Positions 63,711 to 64,000 of a stretch of DNA of 64,000 nucleotides are shown here, piece by piece; the stretch's first letter is position 1, and every line of letters begins with the position of its first letter. Source of the stretch: Vagococcus allomyrinae (lineage in GTDB: Bacteria > Bacillota > Bacilli > Lactobacillales > Vagococcaceae); the NCBI RefSeq assembly GCF_017829975.1, contig NZ_JAEEGA010000005.1:1-64000 (forward strand), written 5' to 3'. A program made the position numbers and the translations under genes. The notes under the pieces are model-generated. The model ran no database searches. It was not told where the DNA came from and was given only the letters and a program-made list of their open reading frames with translations.

Positions 63711-64000
63711 TTAGCTCGTGTGCTTTTGTTCAAACAGCGGGCTAACCGGTTTATTTTCGTGGATGCGTTTAATGGCATCGCCAATTAATGCGCCCACACT
63801 GACTTCTTCAATTTTCTCAATACGGTTTTCCTCAGGTAAGTAGATTGAATCAGTCACAATGACTTTTTCAATCGGTGAATCTTGCAGACGTTCCATCGCT
63901 GGCCCAGATAAAACTGGATGGGTACAGCTGGCTAAAACTTCCACTGCACCAGCTTCTTTTAAGGCTTTCGCCGCTAAGGTAATCGTACCTGCTGTGTCAA
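63711..64000 (-). CDS. prs: Ribose-phosphate pyrophosphokinase, C-terminal part
   Basis: The 3' end of prs, open to the window edge. The visible C-terminal 95 residues begin [18 protein letters not shown] (the phosphoribose-binding loop DTAGT) and continue [28 protein letters not shown] and [17 protein letters not shown]. It makes PRPP from ribose 5-phosphate and ATP. The ribosome-binding site and N-terminus are outside the window. Confidence 0.95.
   Translation of the reverse strand, partial: DTAGTITLAAKALKEAGAVEVLASCTHPVLSGPAMERLQDSPIEKVIVTDSIYLPEENRIEKIEEVSVGALIGDAIKRIHENKPVSPLFEQKHTS

Noticed and set aside
1-64000. CRISPR array, tRNA, rRNA or prophage
   Set aside because: No regularly spaced repeats, no tRNA cloverleaf or rRNA sequence recognised, and no phage structural genes; the holin-like peptide belongs to a toxin family, not to a lysis cassette.

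Overview
The window looks like a chromosomal segment of a low-to-moderate GC Gram-positive coccus of the Lactobacillales, most likely Enterococcaceae (Vagococcus/Enterococcus-like). The basis is the backbone block ymfF-ymfH-ymfI-rodZ-pgsA-cinA-recA-rny-ymdB-ymcA-mutS-mutL, strong AGGAGG ribosome-binding sites, PTS and CcpA-type (cre) regulation, a Gram-positive LexA box at recA, and accessory families typical of that order (LytTR/DUF3021, YxeA, YusW, holin-like type I toxin). Species was not determined.

Region by region. 1-1.3 kb: a decayed IS200/IS605-type element (tnpA broken by a nonsense codon and a frameshift, start of tnpB at the window edge) whose left end sits in, and truncates, an Rpn-family nuclease gene. 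1.7-2.7 kb: a serine beta-lactamase-like hydrolase. 2.7-8.8 kb: a complete galactitol/tagatose-6-phosphate pathway (IIA, IIB, IIC, galactitol-1-P dehydrogenase, tagatose-bisphosphate aldolase, DeoR regulator) with the sugar-phosphate kinase divergent from it. 8.8-10.4 kb: an orphan ribbon-helix-helix protein, a holin-like type I toxin with antisense RNA, a second toxin-less copy of that RNA, and a hypothetical gene. 10.8-13.2 kb: a PatB/MalY-type PLP enzyme plus MFS transporter behind a long leader with a promoter and an intrinsic terminator. 14.5-15.9 kb: a LytTR regulator plus DUF3021-like membrane protein, divergent from two undescribed small membrane peptides, with a 21-bp-spaced direct repeat between them. 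16.4-22.7 kb: TetR, histidine phosphatase, YeiH exporter, small membrane proteins, HdeD-like protein, secreted YusW-like protein, TnpV-like and LysM proteins.

22.9-44.2 kb is carbohydrate metabolism. A complete ABC importer with a TIM-barrel isomerase/epimerase (22.9-27.9 kb) is followed by a large locus that reads as beta-mannan oligosaccharide utilisation: ROK kinase, GntR regulator, GH1, GH36 alpha-galactosidase, DUF624 protein, two permeases, binding protein, GH113-like mannanase, and on the other strand a MATE transporter, a cellobiose/mannobiose 2-epimerase-like protein and a CE7 acetyl esterase. Two near-identical palindromes (core ATAAGTATATACTTAT) overlap the -10 boxes of both divergent units and tie them into one regulon, probably of the locus GntR protein; a cre site adds glucose control. 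The mannan operon lacks its own ABC ATPase and may borrow the MsmK-like ATPase at 23.7-24.8 kb.

44.3-64 kb: a GNAT acetyltransferase, a YxeA protein, then the conserved DNA repair, RNA decay and envelope block on the minus strand, with a second LysM membrane protein inserted between rny and ymdB, then mscL and the 3' end of prs. No tRNA, rRNA or CRISPR array was recognised.
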